From assembly GCF_009764645.1 (NCBI RefSeq), contig NZ_RWIM01000024.1, forward strand, positions 1-51,801: 51,801 nt of DNA, read 5' to 3'. The stretch comes from Pseudomonas sp. PB106. GTDB lineage: Bacteria; Pseudomonadota; Gammaproteobacteria; Pseudomonadales; Pseudomonadaceae. A program made the translations under genes and the position numbers. The notes below the pieces were generated by a model that saw nothing but the letters and a program-made list of their open reading frames with translations, did no database searches and had not been told where the DNA came from. Numbering within the stretch: the first letter of the stretch is position 1; the number at the start of each line of letters is the position of its first letter. This document shows positions 17,490 through 28,900 of this stretch, piece after piece.

Positions 17490-19292
17490 ATGTCCGAGAC
17501 GCTGCTCAGTTCCCGCAATCTGGCTTTCGAGCTGTATGAAGTCCTTGATGCCGAGGGCCTGACCCGGCGTGAGCGCTTTGCCGAACACAACCGCGAGACC
17601 TTCGACGCCGCCATCGGCACCGCGCGCAACATCGCCGAAAAGTACTTCGCCCCGCACAACCGCAAGGGCGACGAGAACGAGCCGCGCTATGAAGACGGTA
17701 AGGCGCTTCTGATTCCCGAAGTGAAACCGGCGGTGGATGCCTTTCTTGAGGCCGGATTCCTCAACGCCGCGAGAAGTTTCGAAGACGGCGGCATGCAACT
17801 TCCTACGCTGCTGTCGCAAGCCTGTTTTGCGCATTTCCAATCGGCCAATGCGGCCTCGACTTCGTACCCGTTCCTGACCATGGGCGCGGCGAACCTGATT
17901 GAAAGCTTTGGTACTGACGAGCAGAAGCAACGCTTTTTGCAGCCAATGATCGACGGACGCTTCTTCGGCACCATGGCGCTGACCGAGCCGCATGCCGGTT
18001 CGTCGCTGTCGGATATTCGTACACGCGCCGAGCCAGCGTCCGACGGCACCTATCGCCTCAAGGGCAACAAGATCTTCATCTCCGGCGGCGATCACCCGCT
18101 CTCGGAAAACATCGTGCACATGGTCTTGGCCAAACTGCCGGACGCGCCGCCAGGAGTGAAAGGCATTTCGCTGTTCATCGTGCCGAAGTTTCTGGTCAAC
18201 GATGACGGCAGCCTCGGTGAGCGCAATGACGTGCTGCTGGCCGGGCTGTTCCACAAGATGGGCTGGCGCGGCACCACCTCCACAGCGCTGAACTTCGGCG
18301 ATAATGGCGAGTGTGTCGGCTATCTGGTAGGCAAGCCGCATCATGGCTTGAGCTACATGTTCCAGATGATGAACGAGGCGCGGATCGGCGTCGGCATGGG
18401 CGCGGTAATGCTTGGTTATGCCGCCTACCTGTATTCGCTGGAGTACGCTCGCGAGCGTCCGCAGGGTCGCGTACCCGACAGCAAAGACCCCAGCACCGCG
18501 CCAGTGGCGATCATTCAGCACGCGGACGTCAGACGCATGCTGCTGACGCAAAAATCCTACGTCGAAGGTGCTTTTGACCTCGGCTTGTATGCGGCGCGGC
18601 TGTTCGATGACACCACCACACTGGAAACCGAAGCCGAGCGCAAACAAGCCCACGAGTTGCTGGATCTGCTGACCCCCATCGTCAAATCCTGGCCCTCGGA
18701 GTTCTGCCTGAAAGCCAACGAACTGGCGATCCAGATTCTTGGTGGTCACGGTTACACCCGCGAATACCCGGTGGAACAGTACTACCGCGACAACCGCTTG
18801 AACCCGATCCACGAAGGCACTCACGGCATTCAGTCGCTGGACTTGCTCGGGCGCAAACTGGCGCAGAACGGTGGCGCGGGGCTCAAGCAACTGATTCGTC
18901 TGATCGCCAACACCGCTGAGCGCGCAACGGCGTACGAATCGCTGACGGCGTTGCGTGAGCCGCTAGAGCAACTGGTGGCACGCCTGCAAACGGTGACCAT
19001 TGGTTTGCTGACCGATCTGGGGCAAGGCAAGGTCAACAGCAGCCTGGCGAATTCGGCGTTGTACCTGAAAGTGTTCGGGCACACGGCGATCGGCTGGCGC
19101 TGGCTGGAACAGGCGATTCGCGCCGAGGAAGGGTTGGCCAAGGGCAATGCGGCGGATGCTGATTTCTATAAAGGCAAGTTGCAGGCGGCGCGGTATTTCC
19201 TGACGTGGGAAGTGCCGGGTTGCCACCATGAACTGGCGTTGCTGGAGGCGCGGGATGATACGTGCCTGGCGATGCAGGATGCGTGGTTCTGA
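17490..19292 (+). CDS. Acyl-CoA dehydrogenase, large DmdC-like type
   Basis: The 600-residue FAD enzyme introduces a 2,3 double bond into an acyl-CoA. It is longer than the usual ~380-residue dehydrogenases and matches the ~600-residue class that includes DmdC (3-methylmercaptopropionyl-CoA dehydrogenase). Visible features are the flavin-binding MALTEPHAGSSLSDI segment (about 165-180), LGGHGYTREYPVEQYYRD, and IHEGTHGIQ with the probable catalytic base at Glu442. An extra C-terminal domain ends the protein. From memory its equivalent lies two genes after msrA in P. aeruginosa (PA5020), so it is probably backbone with put and vgrG inserted before it. The substrate cannot be told from sequence. 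Confidence 0.9.
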   Translation: MSETLLSSRNLAFELYEVLDAEGLTRRERFAEHNRETFDAAIGTARNIAEKYFAPHNRKGDENEPRYEDGKALLIPEVKPAVDAFLEAGFLNAARSFEDGGMQLPTLLSQACFAHFQSANAASTSYPFLTMGAANLIESFGTDEQKQRFLQPMIDGRFFGTMALTEPHAGSSLSDIRTRAEPASDGTYRLKGNKIFISGGDHPLSENIVHMVLAKLPDAPPGVKGISLFIVPKFLVNDDGSLGERNDVLLAGLFHKMGWRGTTSTALNFGDNGECVGYLVGKPHHGLSYMFQMMNEARIGVGMGAVMLGYAAYLYSLEYARERPQGRVPDSKDPSTAPVAIIQHADVRRMLLTQKSYVEGAFDLGLYAARLFDDTTTLETEAERKQAHELLDLLTPIVKSWPSEFCLKANELAIQILGGHGYTREYPVEQYYRDNRLNPIHEGTHGIQSLDLLGRKLAQNGGAGLKQLIRLIANTAERATAYESLTALREPLEQLVARLQTVTIGLLTDLGQGKVNSSLANSALYLKVFGHTAIGWRWLEQAIRAEEGLAKGNAADADFYKGKLQAARYFLTWEVPGCHHELALLEARDDTCLAMQDAWF

Positions 19293-19322
19293 TCCGAATC
19301 ATGCGTAGTGGCTGATGCCGTC

Positions 19323-19413
19323 TTCGCGGGCAAGCCCGCTCCCACAGGGTTCGGTGGTGTTCACACATCATATGAACCGCCGCAATACCTGTGGGAGCGG
19401 GCTTGCCCGCGAA
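19323..19413. repeat. REPIN (GTGGGAGCGGGC family)
   Basis: TTCGCGGGCAAGCCCGCTCC followed by CACAGG is mirrored by CCTGTGGGAGCGGGCTTGCC followed by CGCGAA. It lies between the convergent acyl-CoA dehydrogenase and chemoreceptor genes. Confidence 0.9.
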
Positions 19414-19434
19414 GGGGCCCGAACTGACGACACA

Positions 19435-21372
19435 TCAACTCAACTTGAACCCACCCATCTGCCGCGCCAAATCATCCGCCAACTTCTGCAACATCTGACA
19501 ATCCTCCCGACACGCCCGAACCTCCCCCGCCGTTGCCCGCGCCAGATCGGAAATGCCCTGCACATTGCGGTTGATCTCTTCGGTCACCGCCGACTGCTCT
19601 TCCGTCGCTGTCGCCACTTGGTGGTTCATGTCGCTGATACGTTCAACCTGCCCGGTAATCGCCGTCAACGACGCCCCGGTGCGCTGACTCGACTCAACCC
19701 CGGTGCCCGTCGCAGCCTGACCGGTGCGCATCGACGACACGGCGTTTTCCGCGCCTTGCTTGAGGCTGCCGATCATCTGTTGAATCTCGTCAGTGGATGC
19801 CTGGGTGCGGCGCGCCAACGTGCGCACTTCATCCGCGACGACGGCGAAACCTCGGCCCATGTCACCAGCCCGTGCCGCTTCAATAGCAGCGTTGAGCGCC
19901 AACAGGTTGGTCTGCTCGGACACCCCGCGAATCACCGCCAACACCGAGTCGATCGACGCCACTTGATGCGCCAACTCACCCACCGCGCCCGCCGCCACGC
20001 CAATTTCATCGGACATGCTTTCAATATGCCGAATCGAGCCACCGACCACTTCCCGCGCCTGCATCGCTTCATCCCGCGCGGTTTGCGAGGCGAGTGCGGC
20101 GTTGCCGGCGTTCTGCGCGATTTCCTGCACGGTCAGGCCCATCTCGTGGACGGCCGTGGCGACCATGTCGGTCATTTCCTGCTGACGGCCGGAACGCTCG
20201 GCGGTGTTCTCCACCACTTTCGCCACTTGCCCCACGGCGGTGCGCAGACGTTCGCTGGTGGTCAACACTTCGCCGATCATCCCGCGCTGACTGTCGAGGA
20301 AACGGTTGAAGCCGCGAGCGAGGTCGCCCAACTCATCGGCGCGGCTGGAATCTAACCGGTGGGTCAAATCTCCACCACCGCTACCGATTGCTACCAGCGC
20401 CGCTGTTACTTGGCGAATCGGTCGCACCAGACCTTGTGCCAGCCACACCACCAAGGCGAGGCACACCAGCGCCACGGCCAGACCGATGCCGCCGCTCATC
20501 CACATCGCTTTGCGCGCTTCGGCGTAGATCTGCGACTGCGGTACTTCGGCCACCAGGGTCCAGCCTAAATCGCGCAAAGGCAGGCTGAAGGCGAGAAAGT
20601 CTTCTCCGTCCCGCTGGAAGTTGCTGCTGACGGCATTTTTTTGACCGAGGACAGTCTGTGCAGCTGAGGCACCTATCTGCTCCGTAAGCGTGCGTTTACC
20701 ACTGAATTGCGCCTCGGGATGCACCTGAATCAAACCGTCGGAACGCACCAGATAGACCTTGCCGCGCTCACCAAAGCTGAAGTTGTGGATCAGCTCCGAC
20801 AGCTCTTTCATGCTCAGCCCGAGCCCCGCCACGCCGACCACTTTGCCGGCCTGCTCGACCTTCAGGTCGATGAACAATGCCAACTCTCCGGTGGCCCCGT
20901 CGTTGTCGATGTTCAGGGTGCGCGGCTGATTGCTGTCGAGGAAAGAATAGAACCAGGCATCGGCCGGTTTGGAACGGCTGAGGGTGCGATCCAGGCCTTT
21001 TTCGGTGATGTAATGATTGGATTCAGTGCCGATGATCAACGCAGTAAACGCTTTGTGTTCGGCGCGGATGCCTTCCAGATACTGCGCGAAGCCAGCCGTT
21101 TTGCTGCCGTCCTCTCCCGAGGCCAGCCAGTCGCGGACCATGGTGTTGCTGGCAATGTCTTTGGCGGCGGTAAGCGGCTGGACGAGGATGCGTTCGATGT
21201 CGTTGCGCGTCGCTTCGATGCTCGACGGCAGGGCTTGTTCGACCAGATAGCTCTGGGCGAGGCGGTTGACCACCAGGGTATAAATGCCAACCACGATCAG
21301 AATGCTGACCAGCAGGGCGGTGCCCATGCTGAGAATCAGCTGCCATTGAATACTGCGTCGCCACAACTGCAT
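19435..21372 (-). CDS. Methyl-accepting chemotaxis protein with periplasmic Cache-type sensor
   Basis: This 645-residue transmembrane chemoreceptor signals to CheA/CheW. The first membrane segment is at about 12-34. A periplasmic domain of roughly 240 residues follows, with [19 protein letters not shown] and [21 protein letters not shown], as in dCache receptors. The second membrane segment is at about 275-297, then HAMP, and then a signalling coiled coil with the tip sequence [19 protein letters not shown] chose the ATG at 21372, preceded by GGGGGTGC, because an upstream extension only adds non-conserved residues. The ligand cannot be predicted safely. A TTGTATACAA palindrome lies upstream. 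Confidence 0.93.
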   Translation of the reverse strand: MQLWRRSIQWQLILSMGTALLVSILIVVGIYTLVVNRLAQSYLVEQALPSSIEATRNDIERILVQPLTAAKDIASNTMVRDWLASGEDGSKTAGFAQYLEGIRAEHKAFTALIIGTESNHYITEKGLDRTLSRSKPADAWFYSFLDSNQPRTLNIDNDGATGELALFIDLKVEQAGKVVGVAGLGLSMKELSELIHNFSFGERGKVYLVRSDGLIQVHPEAQFSGKRTLTEQIGASAAQTVLGQKNAVSSNFQRDGEDFLAFSLPLRDLGWTLVAEVPQSQIYAEARKAMWMSGGIGLAVALVCLALVVWLAQGLVRPIRQVTAALVAIGSGGGDLTHRLDSSRADELGDLARGFNRFLDSQRGMIGEVLTTSERLRTAVGQVAKVVENTAERSGRQQEMTDMVATAVHEMGLTVQEIAQNAGNAALASQTARDEAMQAREVVGGSIRHIESMSDEIGVAAGAVGELAHQVASIDSVLAVIRGVSEQTNLLALNAAIEAARAGDMGRGFAVVADEVRTLARRTQASTDEIQQMIGSLKQGAENAVSSMRTGQAATGTGVESSQRTGASLTAITGQVERISDMNHQVATATEEQSAVTEEINRNVQGISDLARATAGEVRACREDCQMLQKLADDLARQMGGFKLS

Positions 21373-21422
21373 GGAGCACCCCCAAAGAATAAGTGGCGGA
21401 AGCAATGCAACAGCCGTGCCGA

Positions 21423-21432
21423 TTGTATACAA
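21423..21432. promoter_or_regulatory. TTGTATACAA palindrome upstream of the chemoreceptor
   Basis: This perfect 10-bp palindrome is located 51 bases before the chemoreceptor start and after the zapA-like gene. The form resembles operators of GntR-family regulators. No such regulator gene is in the window, so the link is tentative. Confidence 0.35.
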
Positions 21433-21471
21433 CCCGATCGACAATCTATTCTTTGGTTGTGCGCAACCCCA

Positions 21472-21774
21472 TCAACCCTGATTGATGGTCTTGGCGATGG
21501 TGTCGACCGTGGCGCTGACTTGCTCTTGGTAACGGTCGAGTTCTTCCTGATGCAGCTTCTTCATTTCGATCTGCTGCGAGCACAGATTCATCGCGGCCAG
21601 CACCAGCAAGCGGTCACCGATCAGCGTCGGGTATTTGCGTTTGGTGTCGGCCAACGCGGCTTTGAGCATCAGTGCCGCGTCCAGCAGGGTCTGTTCTTCC
21701 CCGGCCGGTGCCTTGATCGAATAGTCCTCCCCGAGAATGGAGATGACTTTTACCCCTGCTGTCTGGTGGTTCAT
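21472..21774 (-). CDS. zapA: ZapA-like cell division protein (possible second copy)
   Basis: This 100-residue ZapA-family protein has an N-terminal beta-rich head (VKVISILGEDYSIKAP) and a C-terminal helix. ZapA binds FtsZ and crosslinks protofilaments at the Z ring. In Pseudomonas the standard zapA is followed by the 6S RNA gene ssrS and then a 5-formyl-tetrahydrofolate cyclo-ligase gene. Here only 99 bases separate it from a chemoreceptor gene and no 6S RNA is present. The sequence also differs from the standard Pseudomonas ZapA as I remember it, so this may be a paralogue. Its ATG overlaps the stop codon of the upstream coiled-coil gene (ATGA). Confidence 0.8.
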   Translation of the reverse strand: MNHQTAGVKVISILGEDYSIKAPAGEEQTLLDAALMLKAALADTKRKYPTLIGDRLLVLAAMNLCSQQIEMKKLHQEELDRYQEQVSATVDTIAKTINQG

Positions 21775-22001
21775 GCGCTGACCGGACCTGCATTGACGCG
21801 ATCAACCAGGGCTTGAATGCGTGCAGCGGTGGCGCCGTGCTTTTCTTCCTGCTCCATCAGGTTCAGTTGCAGGCTTTCGTTTTCATCCTTGGCCTGAGCC
21901 AGTTCCGTGGACAGGTTCTGGTTGGTTTGTGCGAGGGTCTGGTTTTGCTGCACCAGGTCGCTGACGAGCTGTTCCAATTGGCTGAGGGATGCTTCCAACA
22001 T
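21771..22001 (-). CDS. Small coiled-coil protein, TIGR02449/ZapB-like
   Basis: This is a 76-residue protein that is almost wholly coiled coil (MLEASLSQLEQLVSDLVQQN and continuing heptads), resembling the small ZapB-like proteins that precede zapA in gammaproteobacteria. The start at 22001 has GGAAGATCAAA before it; an in-frame upstream ATG at 22055 is less likely. It overlaps the zapA-like gene by four bases, so the pair is translationally coupled and may act together, probably in division. Function is inferred only from the neighbour and the coiled coil. Confidence 0.75.
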   Translation of the reverse strand: MLEASLSQLEQLVSDLVQQNQTLAQTNQNLSTELAQAKDENESLQLNLMEQEEKHGATAARIQALVDRVNAGPVSA

Positions 22002-22278
22002 TTTGATCTTCCAGGCGTTTTTCAAAGGGCGCGTACGATAAAGAAAAGTCACCACAGATGCCAGGGTTAAACCGGCGCAAGGCCTTGATTTTCCTGGTGG
22101 GCGACCGTTCTCGCGAGTTTAAAAGACTGTGATTTGCCGATCTTGTTCCTGCACTTCGTCGCCGGACGGCCGCTGCGACAAATGCGCACATGAACTAAAG
22201 AGTTCATTGGCCCGACCGATAAGTCATCCAACAGCAGTTTCAGCCCGCATGGACGCGGCCCTTCTCGGTATCCAGTCC

Positions 22279-23904
22279 ATGTCCCTTCGCAATATGAATA
22301 TCGCCCCTCGGGCGTTCACCGGTTTCGCCCTGATCGGCGGCCTGATGTTGATTCTCGGCGTCTTCGCCTTGAACCAGATGAGCAAAATCCGTGCGGCCGG
22401 CGAAGACATCGCCACCGCCAGCGTGCCGTCGATCAAAGCCCTCGATGAGTTCACCCAACTGACTCTACGTCTGCGCGTACTGTCCTATCGCTTGCTGATC
22501 AACCGCGAAGCGGACGTGCAGCAGAAAACCATGGACCTGTTCGACATGCGCAACCGGCAGATCGCCGACGCCCAACGCGCCTACGAACCCCTGATCGACG
22601 GCCCGCAGGAACGCGCAGCTTACGAGCAGTACGTGCAGTTGCTGGCGCAATACCGTCAGCTTGAAGACCGCATGAAAACCCTGTCGCGCAACAATCAGGT
22701 CGACGAGTTGCGGCAGATGCTCAACAGCGATTTGCTGGCCAACTCCGAAGCGGTGAACACGGCGCTGGCGCGTTTGCTGGAGATCAACACCCAACAGATT
22801 GCCGAGACTGATCAAGGCGCGTCGGAACAATATTCGCTGTCGTTCAATCTGGTGGTGACCCTTCTGGTCATCGCTACCGGCCTGACCTTTCTGTTCGCCT
22901 GGCTGCTGACGGTCAGCATCACTCAGCCAATTTCCAAAGCACTGGACGCTGCGGAAACCATCGCTGAAGGCAACCTGACCCAGCCGATCCATGTCGATGG
23001 CTCGGACGAAGCCGGACGCCTGCTGGCGGCCATGGCCAAGATGCAAGCGAAACTGCGCGACACCTTGCAGCGTATTTCCGGTTCGGCCACGCAACTGGCT
23101 TCCGCCGCTGAAGAGCTGAACAGTGTCACCGACGAGAGCGCTCGCGGCCTGACGCAGCAGAACAACGAAATCGAGCAAGCAGCCACAGCGGTCAATGAAA
23201 TGACCAGCGCTGTCGAAGAAGTCGCGCGCAACGCCGTGAGCACGTCGGAAGCGTCGAAGAACGCCACCACTTCGGCGGGCGACGGTCGTGATCTGGTGCA
23301 GGAAACGGTCAGCGCCATCGAACGCATGAGCGCTGATGTGCAGAGCACGGCGTCGTTGATTGGTGATCTGGCCAATGAATCCCGTGACATCGGCAAAGTG
23401 CTGGACGTGATTCGCGGTCTGGCGGATCAAACCAACCTGTTGGCACTGAACGCTGCCATTGAAGCGGCACGCGCCGGTGAGGCCGGTCGTGGTTTTGCCG
23501 TGGTGGCCGACGAGGTTCGCGCCCTCGCGCACCGTACCCAGCAGTCGACCAGCGAAATCGAGCGAATGATCGGCAGCATTCAGAGCGGCACCGAACACGC
23601 CGTGGATTCGATGCGCAACAGCACCGAGCGCGCCGAGTCGACGCTGAACATCGCCCGTGGCGCCGGCATGTCGCTGGACACCATCAACACCGCCATCGTC
23701 GAGATCAACGAGCGCAACCTGGTGATCGCCAGCGCCGCTGAAGAGCAGGCGCAAGTGGCGCGGGAAGTGGATCGCAACCTGGTGAACATTCGTGACCTGT
23801 CGGTGCAATCGGCGACCGGGGCGAATCAGACCAGTGCGGCGAGCAACGAGCTGTCGCGCCTGGCGCTGGACCTGAACAACATGGTTGGGCGATTTAGCCT
23901 CTAA
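22279..23904 (+). CDS. Methyl-accepting chemotaxis protein with four-helix-bundle sensor
   Basis: This 541-residue chemoreceptor has a first membrane segment at about 11-30 ([20 protein letters not shown]). A helical periplasmic 4HB_MCP-type domain spans about 35-190. The second membrane segment is at about 195-217, followed by HAMP ([20 protein letters not shown]) and a signalling domain with tip [18 protein letters not shown]. It lacks a C-terminal CheR-binding pentapeptide, ending in VGRFSL. Several in-frame starts exist (22249, 22279, 22294); 22279 gives the usual short cytoplasmic lead. It is divergent from the coiled-coil/zapA-like pair. Receptors of this design often sense organic acids or amino acids, but the ligand is unknown. 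Confidence 0.92.
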   Translation: MSLRNMNIAPRAFTGFALIGGLMLILGVFALNQMSKIRAAGEDIATASVPSIKALDEFTQLTLRLRVLSYRLLINREADVQQKTMDLFDMRNRQIADAQRAYEPLIDGPQERAAYEQYVQLLAQYRQLEDRMKTLSRNNQVDELRQMLNSDLLANSEAVNTALARLLEINTQQIAETDQGASEQYSLSFNLVVTLLVIATGLTFLFAWLLTVSITQPISKALDAAETIAEGNLTQPIHVDGSDEAGRLLAAMAKMQAKLRDTLQRISGSATQLASAAEELNSVTDESARGLTQQNNEIEQAATAVNEMTSAVEEVARNAVSTSEASKNATTSAGDGRDLVQETVSAIERMSADVQSTASLIGDLANESRDIGKVLDVIRGLADQTNLLALNAAIEAARAGEAGRGFAVVADEVRALAHRTQQSTSEIERMIGSIQSGTEHAVDSMRNSTERAESTLNIARGAGMSLDTINTAIVEINERNLVIASAAEEQAQVAREVDRNLVNIRDLSVQSATGANQTSAASNELSRLALDLNNMVGRFSL

Positions 23905-23907
23905 AAA

Positions 23908-24050
23908 ACAAAAGATCGCAGCCTTCGGCAGCTCCTACATGGGATTGATGTGCACCCTGTTGGATCGTTCCCACGGTTTGCGTGGTAATGCAGAGCGTGG
24001 GAACGATCAGCACCCTGTAGGAGCCGCCGCAGGCTGCGATCCTTTGATCT
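23908..24050. repeat. Composite REPIN with nested second palindrome
   Basis: The outer REP arms are AAAAGATCGCAGCCTTCGGC... (from about 23910) and CTGTAGGAGCCGCCGCAGGC... (24015-24049), in inverted orientation. Between them sits a GATCGTTCCCACGG ... CGTGGGAACGATC palindrome (about 23963-24008). Two repeat families are therefore nested, between the chemoreceptor and the antiporter gene. Confidence 0.85.
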
Positions 24051-24155
24051 TGAAAAAAGCTTTTTGACAGCATCACATTTCAACAGGTTAGAATCGCTGG
24101 CACGCAGACTGCATGGTCAGTTTGTGCCCGTCTTTATGCTTCTGGAGTACTGCCT

Positions 24156-25898
24156 TTGAATGCGACGACCATCAACAGCCTGTTCTTGATCGGCGCGTTG
24201 CTGGTAGGCGCAAGTATTCTCGTCAGTTCTCTTTCTTCCCGTCTCGGCATTCCGATTCTGGTCATCATTCTTGCGGTCGGCATGGCCGCCGGGGTCGATG
24301 GCGGCGGGATCATTTTCGATAACTACCCGACGGCTTATCTGGTCGGTAACCTCGCACTGGCGGTGATCCTCCTCGACGGCGGCTTGCGCACGCGGGTCTC
24401 GAGTTTCCGCGTGGCCTTGTGGCCGGCGCTGTCGCTGGCGACGGTCGGCGTGCTGATCACCACCGGGCTGACCGGCATGGCGGCAGCGTGGCTGTTCGAT
24501 CTGAATCTGATTCAAGGCCTGCTGATCGGCGCCATCGTCGGCTCGACCGACGCCGCGGCGGTGTTCTCGCTGTTGGGCGGCAAAGGCCTGAACGAACGGG
24601 TCACCGCCAGCCTGGAAATCGAATCCGGCAGCAACGACCCGATGGCGGTGTTTCTCACCGTGACCCTCATCGACATGCTCGCCAGCGGTGAGACCGGTTT
24701 GCACTGGAGCCTGCTGACCCACCTGATCCGCGAGTTCGGCATCGGTGGCGTGATCGGCCTCGGCGGCGGCTGGCTGATGCTGCAACTGGTCAACCGCATC
24801 AACCTCGCTGCGGGCCTGTATCCGATTCTGGTGATCGCCGGCGGTCTGGTGGTATTCGCCTTGACCAACGCTTTGCACGGCAGTGGCTTCCTCGCCGTTT
24901 ATCTGTGCGGTCTGGTCATCGGCAACCGCCCGGTACGCAGCCGCCACGGCATTCTGCACATGCTCGACGGCATGGCGTGGCTGGCGCAGATCGGCATGTT
25001 CCTCGTGCTCGGGCTGCTGGTGACGCCGCACGATTTGCTGCCGATCGCCCTGCCCGCTCTCGGTCTGGCGCTGTGGATGATCCTCTTCGCGCGGCCGCTG
25101 TCGGTGATGGTCGGCCTGCTGCCGTTCAAGGCGTTCCATGGTCGCGAAAAAGCCTTTATTTCCTGGGTCGGCTTGCGCGGCGCGGTGCCGATCATTCTGG
25201 CGGTGTTCCCGCTGATGGCCGGGCTGCCGAACGCGCAGCTGTACTTCAATCTCGCCTTCTTCATCGTGCTGGTGTCGCTGCTGGTGCAAGGTACGAGCCT
25301 GCCGTGGGTCGCCAAACTGCTGAAAGTGACGGTGCCGCCAGAGCCGGCACCGATTTCCCGGGCGGCGCTGGAAGTCCATGTCACCAGCGAGTGGGAGCTG
25401 TTCGTTTACAAGCTCGGCGCGGAGAAATGGTGCATCGGTTCGCCCCTGCGCGAGCTGAAAATGCCCGAAGGCACACGTATCGCAGCACTGTTTCGTGGCC
25501 AGCAACTGCTCCATCCGTCGGGTAGTACGGTGCTGGAAGTCGATGATTTACTGTGTGTTATCGGCCATGAACACAACCTCGGCGCCCTCGGAAAACTGTT
25601 CAGCCAAGCCCCGCAACGCGGCCTCGATCTGCGCTTCTTTGGCGATTTCGTCCTCGAAGGAGACGCCCAGCTTAAAGCGGTTGCAGCGCTGTATGGCCTA
25701 CCCGCCGAAGGCATTGATCCGGACATGACTCTGGGCGCGTTCATTGCCCACAAGGTCGGTGGTGCGCCGATCGTGGGTGACCAGGTGGAGTGGAACAACA
25801 CCCATTGGACCGTCGCGGTCATGGACGGGAACAAGATCGGCAAAGTGGGCGTCAGATTCCCCGAAGGAAGTCGCCCGGGCCCCGGGCTCTTCCTCTAA
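24156..25898 (+). CDS. nhaP2: K+/H+ antiporter, NhaP2/CvrA family
   Basis: This 580-residue CPA1-type antiporter exchanges potassium for protons at the inner membrane and affects osmotic and pH balance. About 12 membrane segments span residues 1-390, with the conserved [14 protein letters not shown] motif that holds the essential Asn-Asp pair. The cytoplasmic tail has a TrkA-C-like domain (about 400-480) and a CorC/HlyC-type transporter-associated domain (about 490-575). The length equals that of E. coli NhaP2. The start is TTG at 24156 with GGAG nine bases upstream. It matches PA5021 in position and is followed 34 bases later by mscK, which suggests an osmotic-stress pair. Confidence 0.92.
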   Translation: MNATTINSLFLIGALLVGASILVSSLSSRLGIPILVIILAVGMAAGVDGGGIIFDNYPTAYLVGNLALAVILLDGGLRTRVSSFRVALWPALSLATVGVLITTGLTGMAAAWLFDLNLIQGLLIGAIVGSTDAAAVFSLLGGKGLNERVTASLEIESGSNDPMAVFLTVTLIDMLASGETGLHWSLLTHLIREFGIGGVIGLGGGWLMLQLVNRINLAAGLYPILVIAGGLVVFALTNALHGSGFLAVYLCGLVIGNRPVRSRHGILHMLDGMAWLAQIGMFLVLGLLVTPHDLLPIALPALGLALWMILFARPLSVMVGLLPFKAFHGREKAFISWVGLRGAVPIILAVFPLMAGLPNAQLYFNLAFFIVLVSLLVQGTSLPWVAKLLKVTVPPEPAPISRAALEVHVTSEWELFVYKLGAEKWCIGSPLRELKMPEGTRIAALFRGQQLLHPSGSTVLEVDDLLCVIGHEHNLGALGKLFSQAPQRGLDLRFFGDFVLEGDAQLKAVAALYGLPAEGIDPDMTLGAFIAHKVGGAPIVGDQVEWNNTHWTVAVMDGNKIGKVGVRFPEGSRPGPGLFL

Positions 25899-25932
25899 AC
25901 TGCGTCCACTATCACTTGCTCGACCGGTCTCT

Positions 25933-28900
25933 ATGCCTACCCTGCGCTCCTTTTTCGCCGCGGCCCTGCTGGGCCTGAGTCTTACTGTCGGCCCGATTTA
26001 TGCCGCCGAACCGCCGTCCAGTGAAGCCGTGCAGGCCAATCTGGACAAACTTGCCGACAGCAAACTGCCGGATGCCGACAAAAAGACCCTGCAAACCGTC
26101 CTGCAGAACACCCTCAATCAGCTGAACAATCAGCGTGATTACGAACAGAAGCTGATCGATCTCAAGCAGCAACTGGCGACCGCACCCAAGCAGACCATCG
26201 AAAACGCCCGCGAACTGAGCCGTCTCAAGGCCACGGCAATCGTGCCGGTGGCGCAGCGTTTCCCCAAGGAATCGATCCCGCAACTGGAGCAGATCCTCAC
26301 TGACCGCTCCACTCAGCAAAGTGATCTGCAAAAAGCCCTGGCCGACGCCAACAGCCTGATCATCACCGCGCAGACCCGTCCTGAGCGCGCTCAAGCGGAA
26401 ATCTCCGCCAGCCAGACACGCATTCAGCAGATCACCAACATTCTCAAGTCCGGCAAGGACGCGGGCAAAACGGTCACCGCCGAGCAGCGCGATCAGTTGA
26501 ACGCCGAACTCGCCGCATTGAACGCGCTAATCCCGCTGCGCCGCCAGGAATTGGCCGGCAACAGCCAGCTGCAGGATCTCGGCAACGCGCAGCATGACTT
26601 GCTCACGGAGAAATCCGACCGCCTCGACCGTGAGATCCAGGAACTGCAAACGCTGATCAACCAGAAGCGTCTGGCGCAGTCGCAGGAAACCGTGACCCAG
26701 CAATCCATCGAAGCGCAGAAGGCCGGTGGCAGCAGTCTGCTCGCCAGCGAAAGCACGGCCAACCTCAAGCTCTCCGACTACCTGCTGAAAAGCACCGACC
26801 GCCTCAACGAAGTCACCCAGCAGAACCTGCAGACCAAACAGCAACTCGACAGCTTGACCCAAAGCGACTCGGCCCTCGACGAGCAGATCAACGTGCTCAA
26901 GGGCAGCCTGCTGCTGTCGAAAATTCTCTATAAACAGAAACAGGCCCTGCCACGCTTGAAGGTCGACCGCGACCTGGCCGATCAGATTGCCGACATTCGC
27001 CTCTATCAGTTCGAAGTCAGCCAGCAACGCGAATTGCTCAGCAGTCCGACCACCTACGTCGACAACCTGCTCGCCACCCAGCCGCCGGAACAAGTCACCC
27101 CGCAACTGCGCAAAAGCCTGCTCGATCTGGCCAACACCCGCGCCGATCTGCTCGAGCGGCTGAACCGCGAACTGAGCGCGGTGCTCAACGAATCGATCAC
27201 CCTGCAACTCAACCAAAAACAACTGCTGAGCACCGCACAGAGCCTGCGCGCCACCCTCGATGAGCAGATGTTCTGGATTCCCAGCAACAAGCCGCTGGAT
27301 ATCGAGTGGATGCGCAGCGTGCCGGAGCGCCTGAAGCGTCAGATCGATACGCTGCCGTGGGCCTCCAGCCTGAGCGAGCTGACCGATGGCCTGATCCAGC
27401 GACCGCTGCTGTTCCTGCCGTTGGCGCTGTTGATCGGCGCACTGCTGTGGCGGCGCAAGAATCTCTACGCGCGCCTGAACAAGGTTCACCAGGACATTGG
27501 TCACTTCAAACGCGACAGCCAATGGCACACACCGCAGGCGATCCTGATCAACATCCTGCTGGCAATGCCGGTGGCGCTGGGTCTGGCCCTTTGTGGCCTA
27601 GCCTTGCAGATCGACGCCCGTGGGCAGAACGCCAACATGGGCGCAGCGCTGCTGCAAATGGCTCAGGCGTGGCTGGTGTTCTACACCGCTTACCGGATTC
27701 TGGCGCCGGGCGGCGTGGCCGAACTGCACTTCCGTTGGGAAAAGCCCCAAGTCGAATTCCTCCAAGGCTGGATCCGCCGACTCGGTCTAGTAGTGATGGC
27801 CTTGGTGACCATCGTCGCCGTCGCCGAACTGCAACCGGCGGCGCTGGCCGATGACGTGCTCGGCATGCCAGTGGTGCTGACCTGCTACGCCTTGATGGCA
27901 TGGCTGCTCAGCCGTTTGCTGATCAGCAGCCCGGCCCACGAAAACACCTCGCTGTTCCGCAAAGCCGTCGGTGTGATGTTCACGTTGCTGCCGATCGCCC
28001 TGTTTGTCGCGGTGTGCTTCGGCTACTACTACACCGCGCTGAAACTCAGCGACCGCTTGATCAACACCCTGTACCTGCTGATGTTCTGGCTGGTGATCGA
28101 AGCCACCTTCGTCCGCGGTCTGAGTGTTGCCGCACGGCGTCTGGCTTACCAGCGCGCCCTGGCCAAACGGCAGGCGGCGAAAGAGGCCGGCGACGGCGAA
28201 GCGGTGATCGAAGAGCCGACGCTGGACATCGAGAAGGTCAACGAACAGTCCCTGCGCCTGATCCGTCTGGCCCTGCTCGGCGGCTTCATCGCGGCGCTGT
28301 ACTGGGTCTGGTCGGATCTGATTTCGGTGTTCTCGTACCTCGACAACATCACCCTGTACGAATACACCAGCGGCACCGGCGCCAACATGAGCATGGTGCC
28401 GATCAGCATCGGCGACATGCTCGGCGCGCTGATCATCATCGGCATCACCTTCGCCCTCGCGCGCAACTTGCCCGGCCTGCTGGAAGTGTTCGTGCTGTCG
28501 AAGCTCAATCTGGCGCAGGGCAGTGCCTATGCGACCACGACGTTGCTGTCGTATGTGATCGCCGGCGTCGGTTTCGTCTCGACCCTGTCGACCCTCGGCG
28601 TGAGCTGGGACAAGTTGCAATGGCTGGTGGCGGCGCTGTCGGTCGGCCTCGGCTTCGGTATGCAGGAGATCTTCGCCAACTTCATTTCCGGCATCATGAT
28701 CCTCTTCGAACGTCCGGTGCGGATCGGTGACACCATAACCATCGGCAACCTGTCGGGCACGGTGAGCAAGATCCGCATTCGCGCCACGACCATCACCGAC
28801 TTCGACCGCAAGGACATCATTGTCCCGAACAAGACGTTCATCACCGGGCAACTGATCAACTGGTCGCTGACCGACACCATCACCCGCGTGACGCTGAAAC

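Noticed and set aside
21373..21471. 6S RNA gene (ssrS) expected downstream of zapA
   Set aside because: Only 99 bases are available before the chemoreceptor start, too short for the roughly 180-base RNA, and no long closed hairpin is seen.
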